A stretch of 64,000 nucleotides of DNA, from positions 1 to 64,000 of the forward strand of contig JACRJB010000019.1 of NCBI GenBank assembly GCA_016215605.1, given 5' to 3'. The stretch comes from Rhodopseudomonas palustris (GTDB lineage: Bacteria; Pseudomonadota; Alphaproteobacteria; Rhizobiales; Xanthobacteraceae). The notes under the pieces were generated by a model. It made no database searches. It had not been told where the DNA came from and was given only the letters and a program-made list of their open reading frames with translations. Below are positions 15,690-25,023 of the stretch, piece by piece. Every line of letters begins with the position of its first letter. The first letter of the stretch is position 1. Position numbers and translations under genes: made by a program.

Positions 15690-16172
15690 TCAGTCGTGGT
15701 CGAGTTCGCCGATGTGGTGCTGCTGATACAGCTCGACGCCGATCCGGTTGACCAGATCGATCTGGGTCTCGAGGAAATCGATGTGATGCTCCTCGTCCTT
15801 CATCAACTGCTCGAACAGGTCGCGCGACACGTAGTCCTTCACGCTGTGGCAGTAGGTCGCCGCCTCCTGGTACAGCTCGCGCGCGCCGATCTCGGCCTGC
15901 AGGTCGGAATTCAGCACTTCCTTGACGTTCTGGCCGATCCGCAACGGATCCAGCACCTGCATGTTCGGGAACCCGTCCAGGAAGATGATGCGGTCGGTCA
16001 GCTTGTCGGCGTGCTCCATCTCTTCGATGGATTCCTTGCGCCAGGTCTTGGCGAGGTCCTTCAGTCCCCAATTGTCGAGCAGGCGATAATGCAACCAGTA
16101 TTGGCTGATCGCCGTCAGCTCGCTCCGCAGGCCGCGGTTCAGATATTCGATGACCTTGGCATCGCCCTTCAT
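15690..16172 (-). CDS. bfr: Bacterioferritin
   Basis: 160 aa; ATG at 16172 behind AGGAG. Stores iron as ferric mineral in a 24-subunit shell in the cytoplasm. Ferroxidase residues E18, E51, H54 and the later EEHHIDFLE (E127/H130) are present, and the heme-ligand Met52 is conserved (EEMEHADK). Length is typical. The bfd gene lies upstream on the same strand, and an Irr-like palindrome lies in the 139-bp gap between them, suggesting that bfr has its own iron-dependent promoter. Confidence 0.97.
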   Translation of the reverse strand: MKGDAKVIEYLNRGLRSELTAISQYWLHYRLLDNWGLKDLAKTWRKESIEEMEHADKLTDRIIFLDGFPNMQVLDPLRIGQNVKEVLNSDLQAEIGARELYQEAATYCHSVKDYVSRDLFEQLMKDEEHHIDFLETQIDLVNRIGVELYQQHHIGELDHD

Positions 16173-16231
16173 GACTTCTCCTGTCGCATAGCGGCGCACC
16201 CCGGCAACAGGCCGGAGCGCCGTTCTCGATT

Positions 16232-16250
16232 TAGAATTGGAATAATTCTA
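16232..16250 (-). promoter_or_regulatory. Irr/ICE-type palindrome upstream of bfr
   Basis: TAGAATT (16232-16238), 5 bases, AATTCTA (16244-16250): a perfect palindrome resembling the iron control element TTTAGAA...TTCTAAA bound by Irr in Bradyrhizobium. It lies 60 bp upstream of the bfr start. In this group Irr represses iron-storage genes when iron is low. Spacing differs slightly from the canonical element. Confidence 0.6.
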
Positions 16251-16311
16251 GATCACAATTCCAACGAATCGCAATCCCCGCGATGGCTTGGGCCTAGCGC
16301 GTTTGAAGGGG

Positions 16312-16515
16312 TCAGGAAACGTGGGTGTGAGCGTGTCCGGGGGTGCAGCCGGTGTCGTTCATGATCTTCCGGATCGTGTGCATGCAGCGGCCGCACTGGC
16401 GGCTGCAGCCCAGGCAACGATGAACCTCGCCGGCGCTGCGCGCTTTCCCGCTGTCGGGATTCAGCGCGCTACGGACGTCGTGGTCGGTGAGGACGTTGCA
16501 GGAACAGACGATCAT
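16312..16515 (-). CDS. bfd: Bacterioferritin-associated ferredoxin
   Basis: 67 aa; ATG at 16515. BFD-type [2Fe-2S] domain: C4-x-C6 at the start and C41-x2-C44 (RQCGRC) as the second ligand pair; a further C34-x2-C37 pair is present. It binds bacterioferritin and passes electrons to release stored iron. The His-containing tail (GHAHTHVS) is not part of the family core. Upstream of bfr on the same strand. Confidence 0.93.
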   Translation of the reverse strand: MIVCSCNVLTDHDVRSALNPDSGKARSAGEVHRCLGCSRQCGRCMHTIRKIMNDTGCTPGHAHTHVS

Positions 16516-16850
16516 GGAATTCAGCAGTCCCAATGATGACGGTGCAAGCTTTTCGATAGTGAAGAGATAGGACCGACGCAAAAGGAAAACGTCTGTTTTG
16601 AAGCTATTCCAAACTCGGTGAGCGGTCTTGATCTCGCTCAAGCGCCGGCGAAAAGCCGAGTTGTCCAGACCCGCTCCAGTTAGTTGGCGGTTGGAGCGCC
16701 CCGGATCATCCGCGGCTCGCGCCGCAGCCCAAACGTGGCCACTCTGCGGCCGCGCCATTCATTGATCGTTCAACAGTATTGTGGAACCTTCCGACCGCGA
16801 CGCTGGTGCAAAATCCCGTCGCGGCACGATGAAAATCGAAGGAAGACGCC
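16516..16850. other. Gap between bfd and the glycine-rich gene
   Basis: About 335 bp holding the divergent promoters. An imperfect palindrome TTTGAAG-CTA-TTCCAAA (16597-16613), about 85 bp upstream of bfd, is a weak candidate for an Irr- or Fur-type site. I see no further gene. Confidence 0.4.
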
Positions 16851-17153
16851 ATGAAGAAATCGATGATGGCGCTGGCCGCAGCGGCGGCGCTGGGGATTGC
16901 AGCGGTCGGCTCGCCGGCCCCGGCACAGGCCCATGACGGCTTCGGCGTAGGGCTGGCCGCCGGGCTTCTCGGCGGCGCGCTGGTCGGCGGTGCGGTCGCC
17001 GGCCCCGGCTATTACGGCTACGGACCCGGCTACTATCGGCCGGCGCCGGCCTATGTGGTCGAACCGGGCTACTACGGCGGCTGCTTCTGGCAGCGCCAGC
17101 GCTTCTGGGACGGCTATGGCTGGCGCATCCGCAACGTGCGCGTCTGTGAATAG
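16851..17153 (+). CDS. Small secreted Gly/Tyr-rich protein, copy 1
   Basis: 100 aa. Signal peptide MKKSMMALAAAAALGIAAVG...AQA (about 1-27). A glycine zipper follows (GVGLAAGLLGGALVGGAVAG, about 32-51), then GYYGYGPGYYRPAPAY, and a C-terminal motif with two cysteines (GGCFWQRQRFWDGYGWRIRNVRVCE). The second glycine-rich gene at 17377 has the same layout and tail, so they are paralogues. The zipper suggests membrane or self-association. Function unknown. Confidence 0.75.
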   Translation: MKKSMMALAAAAALGIAAVGSPAPAQAHDGFGVGLAAGLLGGALVGGAVAGPGYYGYGPGYYRPAPAYVVEPGYYGGCFWQRQRFWDGYGWRIRNVRVCE

Positions 17154-17328
17154 CATTGAACCTTCAAGCACCTGCGCCGACTAATATATCTGCCGGGTCC
17201 GCAGCGGAACCGGGGGTTCCACCCGGGGCGGCCCGAAAAAGACCGTTTTTGAGGGACAGTGATCCGCAGCTGATCTGCGACGATTGACGGCATTGCGCTT
17301 TTTTGGTGCTGTGCGGTTGGTTTTGCGA

Positions 17329-17342
17329 GTTTTGATCAAAAC
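17329..17342. promoter_or_regulatory. Perfect 14-bp palindrome GTTTTGATCAAAAC
   Basis: Lies 34 bp upstream of the ATG at 17377, in the likely promoter of the second glycine-rich gene. It resembles overlapping FNR half-sites (TTGATCAA) but lacks their usual spacing. The equivalent region of copy 1 has no such site. Confidence 0.4.
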
Positions 17343-17376
17343 ACGCGCCGGTCGCGGCGCTACTCTGGAGAGACAA

Positions 17377-17661
17377 ATGAAGAAGACTGTTTCGATCCTG
17401 GTTGCAGTCGCGACCCTCGCCGGTTCGCTGGTCACTGCCGTTCCCGACGCGAAGGCCGATGGCGGCCGGATCGCAGCCGGCGTCGCCGGCGGCCTGATCG
17501 GCGGCGCCCTGCTCGGCGGCGCGATCGCCGCCAGCCGCCCGGCCTACGCCGCGCCCGCCCCGGTCTATGTCGAAGAGCCGGCCTGCCGCGTCGTCCGCCA
17601 GCGCTTCTGGGACGACTATCGCGGCGTCTGGCGTTCGCGCCCGGTCGAAGTCTGCGATTGA
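17377..17661 (+). CDS. Small secreted Gly-rich protein, copy 2
   Basis: 94 aa; ATG at 17377 behind TGGAGAG. Signal peptide to about residue 27 (...DAKADG), then a glycine zipper (IAAGVAGGLIGGALLGGAIAAS) and the same C-terminal motif as copy 1: CRVVRQRFWDDYRGVW...VEVCD. The pair of cysteines bracketing QRFWD is conserved between the two and probably forms a disulfide. A strong hairpin terminator follows at 17718. Confidence 0.78.
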   Translation: MKKTVSILVAVATLAGSLVTAVPDAKADGGRIAAGVAGGLIGGALLGGAIAASRPAYAAPAPVYVEEPACRVVRQRFWDDYRGVWRSRPVEVCD

Positions 17662-17717
17662 TCCGACCGATCCGGATCGCGCTTCGCGGATCCTGATGTT
17701 CGACGCATGAGTTGTTG

Positions 17718-17745
17718 AACCCGGCCGAGCGATCGGCCGGGTTTT
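17718..17745 (+). terminator. Rho-independent terminator
   Basis: An 11-bp stem (17718-17728 with 17733-17743), loop GCGA, followed by a short T-run (TTTTC). Ends the glycine-rich copy 2 transcript; the opposite strand may also use it for the convergent transglycosylase. Confidence 0.8.
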
Positions 17746-17770
17746 CGTTTCGGCGGACCTTGTATCGCCG

Positions 17771-19006
17771 TCAGCGCGCCGCTTCGATCGCGCGCAGCAC
17801 GCTTTCGCTCGGCCAGCAATCGAGCTTCAGCCGCGCCGACTTCTGATACGCGCCGAGCGCGGCGCGAGTCAGCATCCCGGCCTTGCCGTCGACCTTGTCA
17901 TTGTAGAAGCCGAGCCGCGTCAGCCCGCGCTGCATCGCCTCGACGTCCGCGGTGCGCAGCTGCTTGGACGCGGCCCATGGCGTCGCGAACGGCCGAGGAT
18001 CAGTCATCCGATCGGCGAGATGGCCGACGAACAGCACGTAGAGATCGGAAAAATTGTATTCCTTGATCACGAAGTAGTTCTTCGTGGTCAGGAAGGACGG
18101 TCCGTAGATTCCCTCGGGCTGCAGCAACGAGGCCGGCTCGGCGAGTTCCTCGGCGCTCAGCCGCTCGCCGCGCACCGGCGCAAAGCCTTCACGCACCCAT
18201 TGCCCGAGCGGCTTGGTCACCTCCGGGCGACCCTGCGTGCAATCGGCGTTCGCCGGCGCGCGAACCTCGTAGGCCCAGCGGACGCCCGGCTTCCAGCCCT
18301 TGTTGACGAGCTGTTGCGCGGCCGAGGCCAGCGCGTCCGGCACCGAATGCCAGATGTCGACCTTGCCGTCGCCGTCGAGATCGATCCCGTGCTTGTAGTA
18401 CTCGGAGGGCAGAAACTGCGTGAGGCCGGTCGCGCCGGCCCATGACGAACGCATCCCCTCGCGGGTCACCGCGCCGTCTTCGATGATCTTCATCGCCATG
18501 ATGAATTCGGTGCGATACTGGTCCTTGCGACGGCCGACATAGGCCTGCGTCGCCATCACCCGCACCGCGTCATAGGGCAGCCGGTAGCGGCCGTAGTCGG
18601 TCTCGCGGCCCCAGATCGCCAGCACCACCGTCGCCGGCACCCCGAAGCGCTGTTCGATCGCGCGCAGCGTCGGCCCGTATTGCGTCAGCAGCTTGCGGCC
18701 GTGCCCGGCCAAAGCCTCGATCCGCGCCTCTTTCACATAGTCGGCGGGGACCTGCACGAACTCGGCCTGCGACGGCGCGCCGGTCTTCGGCCGCCCCGGC
18801 AGGATCAGATCCGGAAGTTTGTAGTCCGGCTCGAGCCCCGCCGTGACGGCGTCGAAGGTGGCGCGGGAGACGCCCGCCTGCTGCGCCTCGGGCCACAGCG
18901 AGGCGATGAAGCGCGCGAAGCCGGCATCAGCGGCTCTTGCGGCCGTCGGCAGCAGCGCCAGCGACAGGGCCATGCACGCCGCGACGACGACCGCCCCCAC
19001 GCGCAT
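17771..19006 (-). CDS. Lytic murein transglycosylase, MltB type, with PG-binding domain
   Basis: 411 aa; ATG at 19006, two bases after the stop of the upstream gene. Signal peptide to about residue 25 (ARA). The SLT_2/MltB domain (about 28-330) carries the catalytic Glu in WGRETDYGRY and the SSWAGATGLTQFLPSEYY and DLDGDGKVDIW motifs. A C-terminal peptidoglycan-binding repeat (about 350-405, MQRGLTRLGFYNDKVDGKAG) follows. Cleaves peptidoglycan glycan strands in the periplasm with 1,6-anhydro products. Coupled to the UPF0114 gene. Confidence 0.92.
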   Translation of the reverse strand: MRVGAVVVAACMALSLALLPTAARAADAGFARFIASLWPEAQQAGVSRATFDAVTAGLEPDYKLPDLILPGRPKTGAPSQAEFVQVPADYVKEARIEALAGHGRKLLTQYGPTLRAIEQRFGVPATVVLAIWGRETDYGRYRLPYDAVRVMATQAYVGRRKDQYRTEFIMAMKIIEDGAVTREGMRSSWAGATGLTQFLPSEYYKHGIDLDGDGKVDIWHSVPDALASAAQQLVNKGWKPGVRWAYEVRAPANADCTQGRPEVTKPLGQWVREGFAPVRGERLSAEELAEPASLLQPEGIYGPSFLTTKNYFVIKEYNFSDLYVLFVGHLADRMTDPRPFATPWAASKQLRTADVEAMQRGLTRLGFYNDKVDGKAGMLTRAALGAYQKSARLKLDCWPSESVLRAIEAAR

Positions 19007-19008
19007 CG

Positions 19009-19596
19009 TCAATGTCCGGCGTGGGCCTTCGCCTCGTCGATGGCCTGGTTCGAGATCCGGTCCACCCACGCGATCCCGATCGCCGACAGGATGAACACGG
19101 TGTGGATGATGGTCTGCCACATCACCCCGGTCTCGGTGTAGCCGGCCCGGCCCGGCGCGCCGAGACTGCCCGCTTCGATGAAGGTCCGCAGCAGATGGAT
19201 CGACGAGATGCCGATGATCGCCATCGCCAGCTTGATCTTCAGCACGCTGGCGTTGACGTGGCTGAGCCATTCCGGCTCGTCCGGATGCCCGCGCAGATTG
19301 AGCCGCGACACGAACGTCTCGTAACCGCCGACGATCACCATCACCAGCAGGTTGGAGATCATCACCACGTCGATCAGCCCGAGCACCGCCAGCATGATCT
19401 GCTGCTCGCTGAAATCGAAGGAGTGCTGGAACAGGTGCCACAACTCCTTCAGGAACAGCACGACGTAGATGCCCTGGGCAACGATCAGGCCGACATAGAG
19501 CGGTAATTGCAACCAGCGCGAGCCGAAGATCAGCATGGGAATCGGGCGCAGCGCCGAGCCTTTCGGCGGCAGCGGCGTCTCGGGCGTCATCGACAT
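19009..19596 (-). CDS. UPF0114 (YqhA-type) membrane protein
   Basis: 195 aa. Starts MSMTPETPLPPKGSALRPIP; four hydrophobic segments (about 32-52, 70-92, 118-138 and 157-178). The FGSRWLQLPLYVGLIVAQG and IDVVMISNLLVMVIVGGYE motifs are those of UPF0114/YqhA inner-membrane proteins of unknown function. Translation runs straight into the transglycosylase gene, suggesting a shared cell-envelope role. Confidence 0.88.
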   Translation of the reverse strand: MSMTPETPLPPKGSALRPIPMLIFGSRWLQLPLYVGLIVAQGIYVVLFLKELWHLFQHSFDFSEQQIMLAVLGLIDVVMISNLLVMVIVGGYETFVSRLNLRGHPDEPEWLSHVNASVLKIKLAMAIIGISSIHLLRTFIEAGSLGAPGRAGYTETGVMWQTIIHTVFILSAIGIAWVDRISNQAIDEAKAHAGH

Positions 19597-19714
19597 GGGG
19601 GGCAGCTCCAGACGGGGTCAGTTGGGGACCTCTCAAGTGGGAACTCCGTTCGATTCTGTCGAGACACCGGGGAGCGGCGATTAACCGCAGCCGAGACCGT
19701 GAACGCGCGGGCCG

Positions 19715-20485
19715 CTACTTGATCGCGACAATGAAGATACGCGGGAAACGCAGCAGCACCTTGCCGTCCGCCTGGGGCGGATAAGCGGCGGCGACCCGCG
19801 CCGTATAGGCGGCCAGATAGGCCTTGCGCTCGTGCAGGTCGAGCGGATCGATGAACGGCCGCAGGCCGGTCCCCTTGACCCATTCGACGATCGCCACCGC
19901 ATCGTCGAGGACGTGGTTGTAGATCGTGTGCCAGATCTCCAGCCGGCTGCACAGCGGCCGCAGCGCGTCGTAATACACGCCCGGCTTCGGCAAGGAGTCG
20001 CGCAATTCCGCGGCCTGGGACAATTGGTGACGCCATGGTTCCTGGAACGCCACTTCGCGCATCATGATGTGCGACGGCTCGTCGAGATTGTCGGGCATTT
20101 GAACCGCGAGCACCCCGCCCTGCTCGAGGCCCGTCACCAATCGCTTCAGATGCTTGAGGTGGTCCGGCACCCACTGAAACACCGCATTGGCGAACAACAC
20201 GTCCGTACCGGGCGGCGGCGCCCAATGCGCCACATTGGCCTCGATGAATTTATGCTGCGGCAACCGTTCGCGCGCCTGGCGGAGCATGTCGGCGGACGTG
20301 TCGACGCCGATCACCGCCGCCTCCGGCCAGCGCTCGACCAGCAGCGCGGTGGAATTGCCGGGCCCGCAGCCGATATCGGCGACCTTGCGCGGCGCGAGCA
20401 CCGGAATCTGCGCCAGCAGCTCGCGCGCCGGCCGGGTGCGCTCGTCCTCGAATTTCAGATACTGCTCGGCACTCCAGTCGGCCAT
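19715..20485 (-). CDS. tam: Trans-aconitate 2-methyltransferase
   Basis: 256 aa. Transfers a methyl group from S-adenosylmethionine to trans-aconitate, an inhibitory by-product of the TCA cycle. SAM motif I is [10 protein letters not shown] (about 35-44), followed by GVDTSADML, and [12 protein letters not shown] is typical of Tam. The opening [24 protein letters not shown] closely matches the family start. Cytoplasmic; divergent from the BrnT/BrnA locus. Confidence 0.92.
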   Translation of the reverse strand: MADWSAEQYLKFEDERTRPARELLAQIPVLAPRKVADIGCGPGNSTALLVERWPEAAVIGVDTSADMLRQARERLPQHKFIEANVAHWAPPPGTDVLFANAVFQWVPDHLKHLKRLVTGLEQGGVLAVQMPDNLDEPSHIMMREVAFQEPWRHQLSQAAELRDSLPKPGVYYDALRPLCSRLEIWHTIYNHVLDDAVAIVEWVKGTGLRPFIDPLDLHERKAYLAAYTARVAAAYPPQADGKVLLRFPRIFIVAIK

Positions 20486-20561
20486 CCATCCACCCTTACG
20501 CCCCCGAGTCGGGCAGGAAAGCTATTGATCCGGCAGGATTTTGCAATATCCTCGATCCATC

Positions 20562-20583
20562 GTATATTTGTGACATATACAAA
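20562..20583. promoter_or_regulatory. Operator-like palindrome at brnT start
   Basis: GTATAT (20562-20567) with ATATAC (20575-20580), and overlapping TTTGT (20567-20571) with ACAAA (20579-20583), make a nested palindrome that runs into the brnT ATG. A candidate promoter (TTGCAA 20541, TATATT 20563) would give an almost leaderless mRNA, which fits the lack of a ribosome binding site. A CopG-type antitoxin probably binds it. Confidence 0.6.
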
Positions 20584-20885
20584 TGATCGATCTGAGCCGC
20601 ATCGTCGGGTTCGACTGGGATGACGGCAACGCGCGTAAGAGCACTCACAGGCACGGCGTCAGCCGCAGTGAAGTCGAGCAGGTTTTCGGCAACACACCGT
20701 TGCTGTTGCTCGACGATTTGCGGCACAGCGCAGCGGAGCAGAGATACCATGCCTATGGGAAGACCGACGCTGGTCGCCTGATCCAGATCAGCTTCACGCT
20801 GCGTCGCGACGGTGCCCTAATTCGAGTGATATCCGCCCGACCGATGAGCGGAAGGGAGCGAGCGCGATATGGCGAAGAAACTTAA
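20583..20885 (+). CDS. brnT: BrnT-family toxin
   Basis: 100 aa. BrnT ribonuclease toxin fold (RelE-like): FDWDDGNARKSTHRHGVSRSEVEQVF, then DDLRHSAAEQRYHAYGKTDAGRLIQISFTLR and the closing VISARPMSGRERARYGE, all family signatures. Inhibits translation when free. Overlaps the antitoxin gene by 17 bp, with the usual toxin-first order of brnTA. The start lies inside a palindrome and has no ribosome binding site. Confidence 0.9.
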   Translation: MIDLSRIVGFDWDDGNARKSTHRHGVSRSEVEQVFGNTPLLLLDDLRHSAAEQRYHAYGKTDAGRLIQISFTLRRDGALIRVISARPMSGRERARYGEET

Positions 20886-21129
20886 GCAGGTCCCCGAATT
20901 CGCAAGCGAAGCCGAAGAACGCGAGTTTTGGGAAAAGCACGATACGGCGGACTACTTCGACCTGTCGAAAGCCGTTCGGGTCCGTTTCCCGAATCTCAAG
21001 CCTTCAACAACCGCAATCTCCATTCGCCTGCCGACGGATCTTTTAGAGCAGATCAAGGTCGCCGCGAACAAGCGGGACGTGCCGTATCAGTCGCTGATCA
21101 AGATGTGGCTCAGCGAGAAGGTGGGATAG
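20869..21129 (+). CDS. brnA: BrnA-type antitoxin (CopG/RHH)
   Basis: 86 aa. Region 1-30 contains FASEAEEREFWEKHDTADYFD, the toxin-binding N-terminal segment seen in these antitoxins. The C-terminal part, TAISIRLPTDLLEQIKVAANKRDVPYQSLIKMWLSEKV, is a ribbon-helix-helix DNA-binding domain. Neutralises BrnT and should repress its own promoter through the palindrome at 20562-20583. Confidence 0.88.
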   Translation: MAKKLKQVPEFASEAEEREFWEKHDTADYFDLSKAVRVRFPNLKPSTTAISIRLPTDLLEQIKVAANKRDVPYQSLIKMWLSEKVG

Positions 21130-21160
21130 CGCACGCCTCCCACCTCTCTCAGCACGCGCC

Positions 21161-22810
<1,650 letters not shown>

Positions 22811-23048
22811 CGTGGTCCTTGAAAGCGGTGCTTGTGGGGGAATTTGTTGTGGCTGATGTAACGGTGCGCCCGGCAAAGGGCAACCCGAGCGGGCGGACTG
22901 TTAAGCAATCATTCAGCCTGCCGCAGCCATTGAGCCCCCGGCCGGGACCATTCGCATAAAGTTTTAACGACCCCGGCCAACACTCGCTGTGAGGGCTGCG
23001 CCGATGCGGCCTTCGCGCCCGAATGGCGCCGAACACGGGGCCGAACCC

Positions 23049-23258
23049 ATGGCAAGCCTCACCTCGACCACATCCGTTTCAAGCGAAGCCGCCGAGCAAC
23101 GCCGGCCGTCCGGCTGGATCGGCGAAGTGCGCGAATTCTGGAGCCAGTTCTTCGTGCAGGCATTCAGCCCCTACCGGCCCGAACTGCACTACATGCGCGG
23201 CCCTGGACCGGCCTGGCGCGCCAAGCACGGCCACAGCAAACGATCGCGACACGACTGA
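23049..23258 (+). CDS. Small hypothetical protein, 69 aa
   Basis: ATG at 23049 is chosen as the first sensible start (MASLTSTTSVSSEAAEQRR). It has a Ser/Thr-rich start, then a central segment WIGEVREFWSQFFVQAFSPYRPELHYMRGPGP that could be an amphipathic helix, and a basic tail. No signal peptide or known family. A perfect 20-bp hairpin follows at 23292, which supports real transcription. Confidence 0.5.
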   Translation: MASLTSTTSVSSEAAEQRRPSGWIGEVREFWSQFFVQAFSPYRPELHYMRGPGPAWRAKHGHSKRSRHD

Positions 23259-23291
23259 CGTCGCCGGGTCAAACCACTCCGACCAACCCCA

Positions 23292-23335
23292 CAACACAAC
23301 GCCCGCACGGATCGCTCCGTGCGGGCGTTGTGTTG
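23292..23335. terminator. Bidirectional terminator, perfect 20-bp stem
   Basis: 23292-23311 pairs with 23316-23335 without a mismatch around a TCGC loop. It lies between convergent genes. The outer part is CAACACAAC/GTTGTGTTG and the inner part GC-rich. Both strands have a short T-rich flank. Confidence 0.8.
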
Positions 23336-23351
23336 ACCGATGATTTCAGCG

Positions 23352-24572
23352 TCAGCGGATCGTCACCGGCGCCGGAAGCGGTGCAACGGTGGTCGGCTGG
23401 GCTCCGGGGACGGACATCTGCAGCGACTGCTGCGGAGCCTGCGCCGGTGCAGCGGACGCGACCGGCTGAGGCTGCGCGCTGGCCGTCGGCGACGGCGGCG
23501 CACCGCCGGGCAGCACCACGACACGGGTGCCGACCTTGACGCGCTCGAACAGGTCGCTGACGTCGTCATTCAGCATGCCGATGCATCCCGACGACACGAA
23601 CTTGCCGATCGTCGAGGGCTGGTTGGTGCCGTGGATGCGATAGACGGTGGAGCCGAGATACATCGCGCGGGCGCCGAGCGGATTGCCCGGGCCGCCGGCC
23701 ATGAAGCGCGGCAGATAGGGCTGACGCTCGATCATCTCGGTCGGCGGATGCCAATCCGGCCATTCCGCCTTGCGGGTGATCTTCTGCACGCCGTTCCAGG
23801 TGAAACCGTCACGGCCGACGCGAACGCCGTAGCGCATCGCACGGCCGTTGCCGAGGATGTAGTACAGATAGGTGTTGCTGGTATCGACCACGATGGTGCC
23901 GGCCGGCTCCTTGGTCGGGAACGCCACTTCCTGGCGACGCAGGTTCGGCGGCAGCTGGAAGCCCTGGTCGGATTCCGGCTGCTCTTCCGGCGGCAGCGCC
24001 GCGACCTGCAGCGGCCGGCCATCGGCGCCGAGTTGCGGCGAAGGCGCCACCGAGCCGGTGGACTGCTGCGGAGCGCCGGGCCCGACGGCCTCCGGGGGAC
24101 GCGGCGAACCATCGCCGCGATTGGAATAGATCACCGACGGCGGACCGGCCGGGCGGCCGTAACGCGGATCATCGGGCGACATCACCGGGCCCTGCGGCGC
24201 CGGCGCACGGTCGGAGTAGACAGGAGCGCCCATCGGGCGGCCGTAGCGCGGATCGTCCGGCGACAGCACCGGGCCCTGCGGGACCGGAGCGCGGTCGGAA
24301 TACACCGGGGGCGCGCCGACCGGGCGGCCGTAACGCGGATCTTCGGGCGACATCACCGGACCCGGCGGCGGCAGCGCAGCCGACGGACCGGCGGCAACGC
24401 CCTCCTCGTCGTCGACATTGTCGAAGTCCGGCATCTGGCGGCGATATTCACCCGGCGCCGTCGTCGCATACGATCCCGGAGCCGTCGAATAGCTCTGCGC
24501 GTGCGCCATCGAAGATCCGGCGGAGATCGCCGCAACCGTCGCCAACAACGTCAAGATTCGCTTGTTCATCAT
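23352..24572 (-). CDS. L,D-transpeptidase (YkuD) with N-terminal Pro-rich repeats
   Basis: 406 aa. Signal peptide to about residue 25 (AHA). A linker (about 70-150) carries three tandem copies of a unit like GPVMSPEDPRYGRPVGAPPV. The YkuD domain (about 225-355) has the catalytic pattern HGTNQPSTIGKFVSSGCIGM with the active-site Cys. Forms 3-3 peptidoglycan cross-links or links proteins to the wall in the periplasm. The tail is Ala/Pro/Gln-rich. Start is MMNKR or the second Met. Confidence 0.9.
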   Translation of the reverse strand: MMNKRILTLLATVAAISAGSSMAHAQSYSTAPGSYATTAPGEYRRQMPDFDNVDDEEGVAAGPSAALPPPGPVMSPEDPRYGRPVGAPPVYSDRAPVPQGPVLSPDDPRYGRPMGAPVYSDRAPAPQGPVMSPDDPRYGRPAGPPSVIYSNRGDGSPRPPEAVGPGAPQQSTGSVAPSPQLGADGRPLQVAALPPEEQPESDQGFQLPPNLRRQEVAFPTKEPAGTIVVDTSNTYLYYILGNGRAMRYGVRVGRDGFTWNGVQKITRKAEWPDWHPPTEMIERQPYLPRFMAGGPGNPLGARAMYLGSTVYRIHGTNQPSTIGKFVSSGCIGMLNDDVSDLFERVKVGTRVVVLPGGAPPSPTASAQPQPVASAAPAQAPQQSLQMSVPGAQPTTVAPLPAPVTIR

Positions 24573-25023
24573 CGCCCGTTTGTAAACCGAAGCCGAGACC
24601 GGATCGTTAAACCGGCAGATGCCGCAGGATCACGGCACATTCAAGACAAGACCAGCACAATCACGCCAAATTCGATCAGATTTGAAGGCGTGTGCTGCTT
24701 TTGTCGCGAGTTCGCTCCGTCTGGTCGCGATTTCGGCGCGGCTGCGCGAGGTTTCGCCCTGTTTCGGAGCATGTCCGGGTTCGTCCCGCGACGATCGACG
24801 CCGGATTGAACCGAGGCGCCTTTGGGCGTGGTCATCCGCCCACGCGACTCCATGACACCGCAAATTTTCGCGCGGAGCTGCGAATCCATTGCGCTATTCT
24901 CGATCTGCTCTGATTCGCAGCGCGCGTCGCGTTTTGCCCGTCGATCAAAGCCGTGTGGTCGCCGCGTTGGTGTTGCTCAAGTGGTCTTCGTGCGCCCGTC
25001 GCCGAAGACGGAATGAACCCGAG
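24573..25023. other. Divergent promoter region
   Basis: About 450 bp between the transpeptidase and the Pro/Ala-rich gene. No supported gene; one reverse frame (about 24641-24831) ends in a hydrophobic stretch but has no ribosome binding site. No repeat or strong operator seen. Confidence 0.5.

Noticed and set aside
24641-24831. Small reverse-strand gene in the transpeptidase upstream gap
   Set aside because: No ribosome binding site and no protein-like conservation cues; only a chance hydrophobic end.
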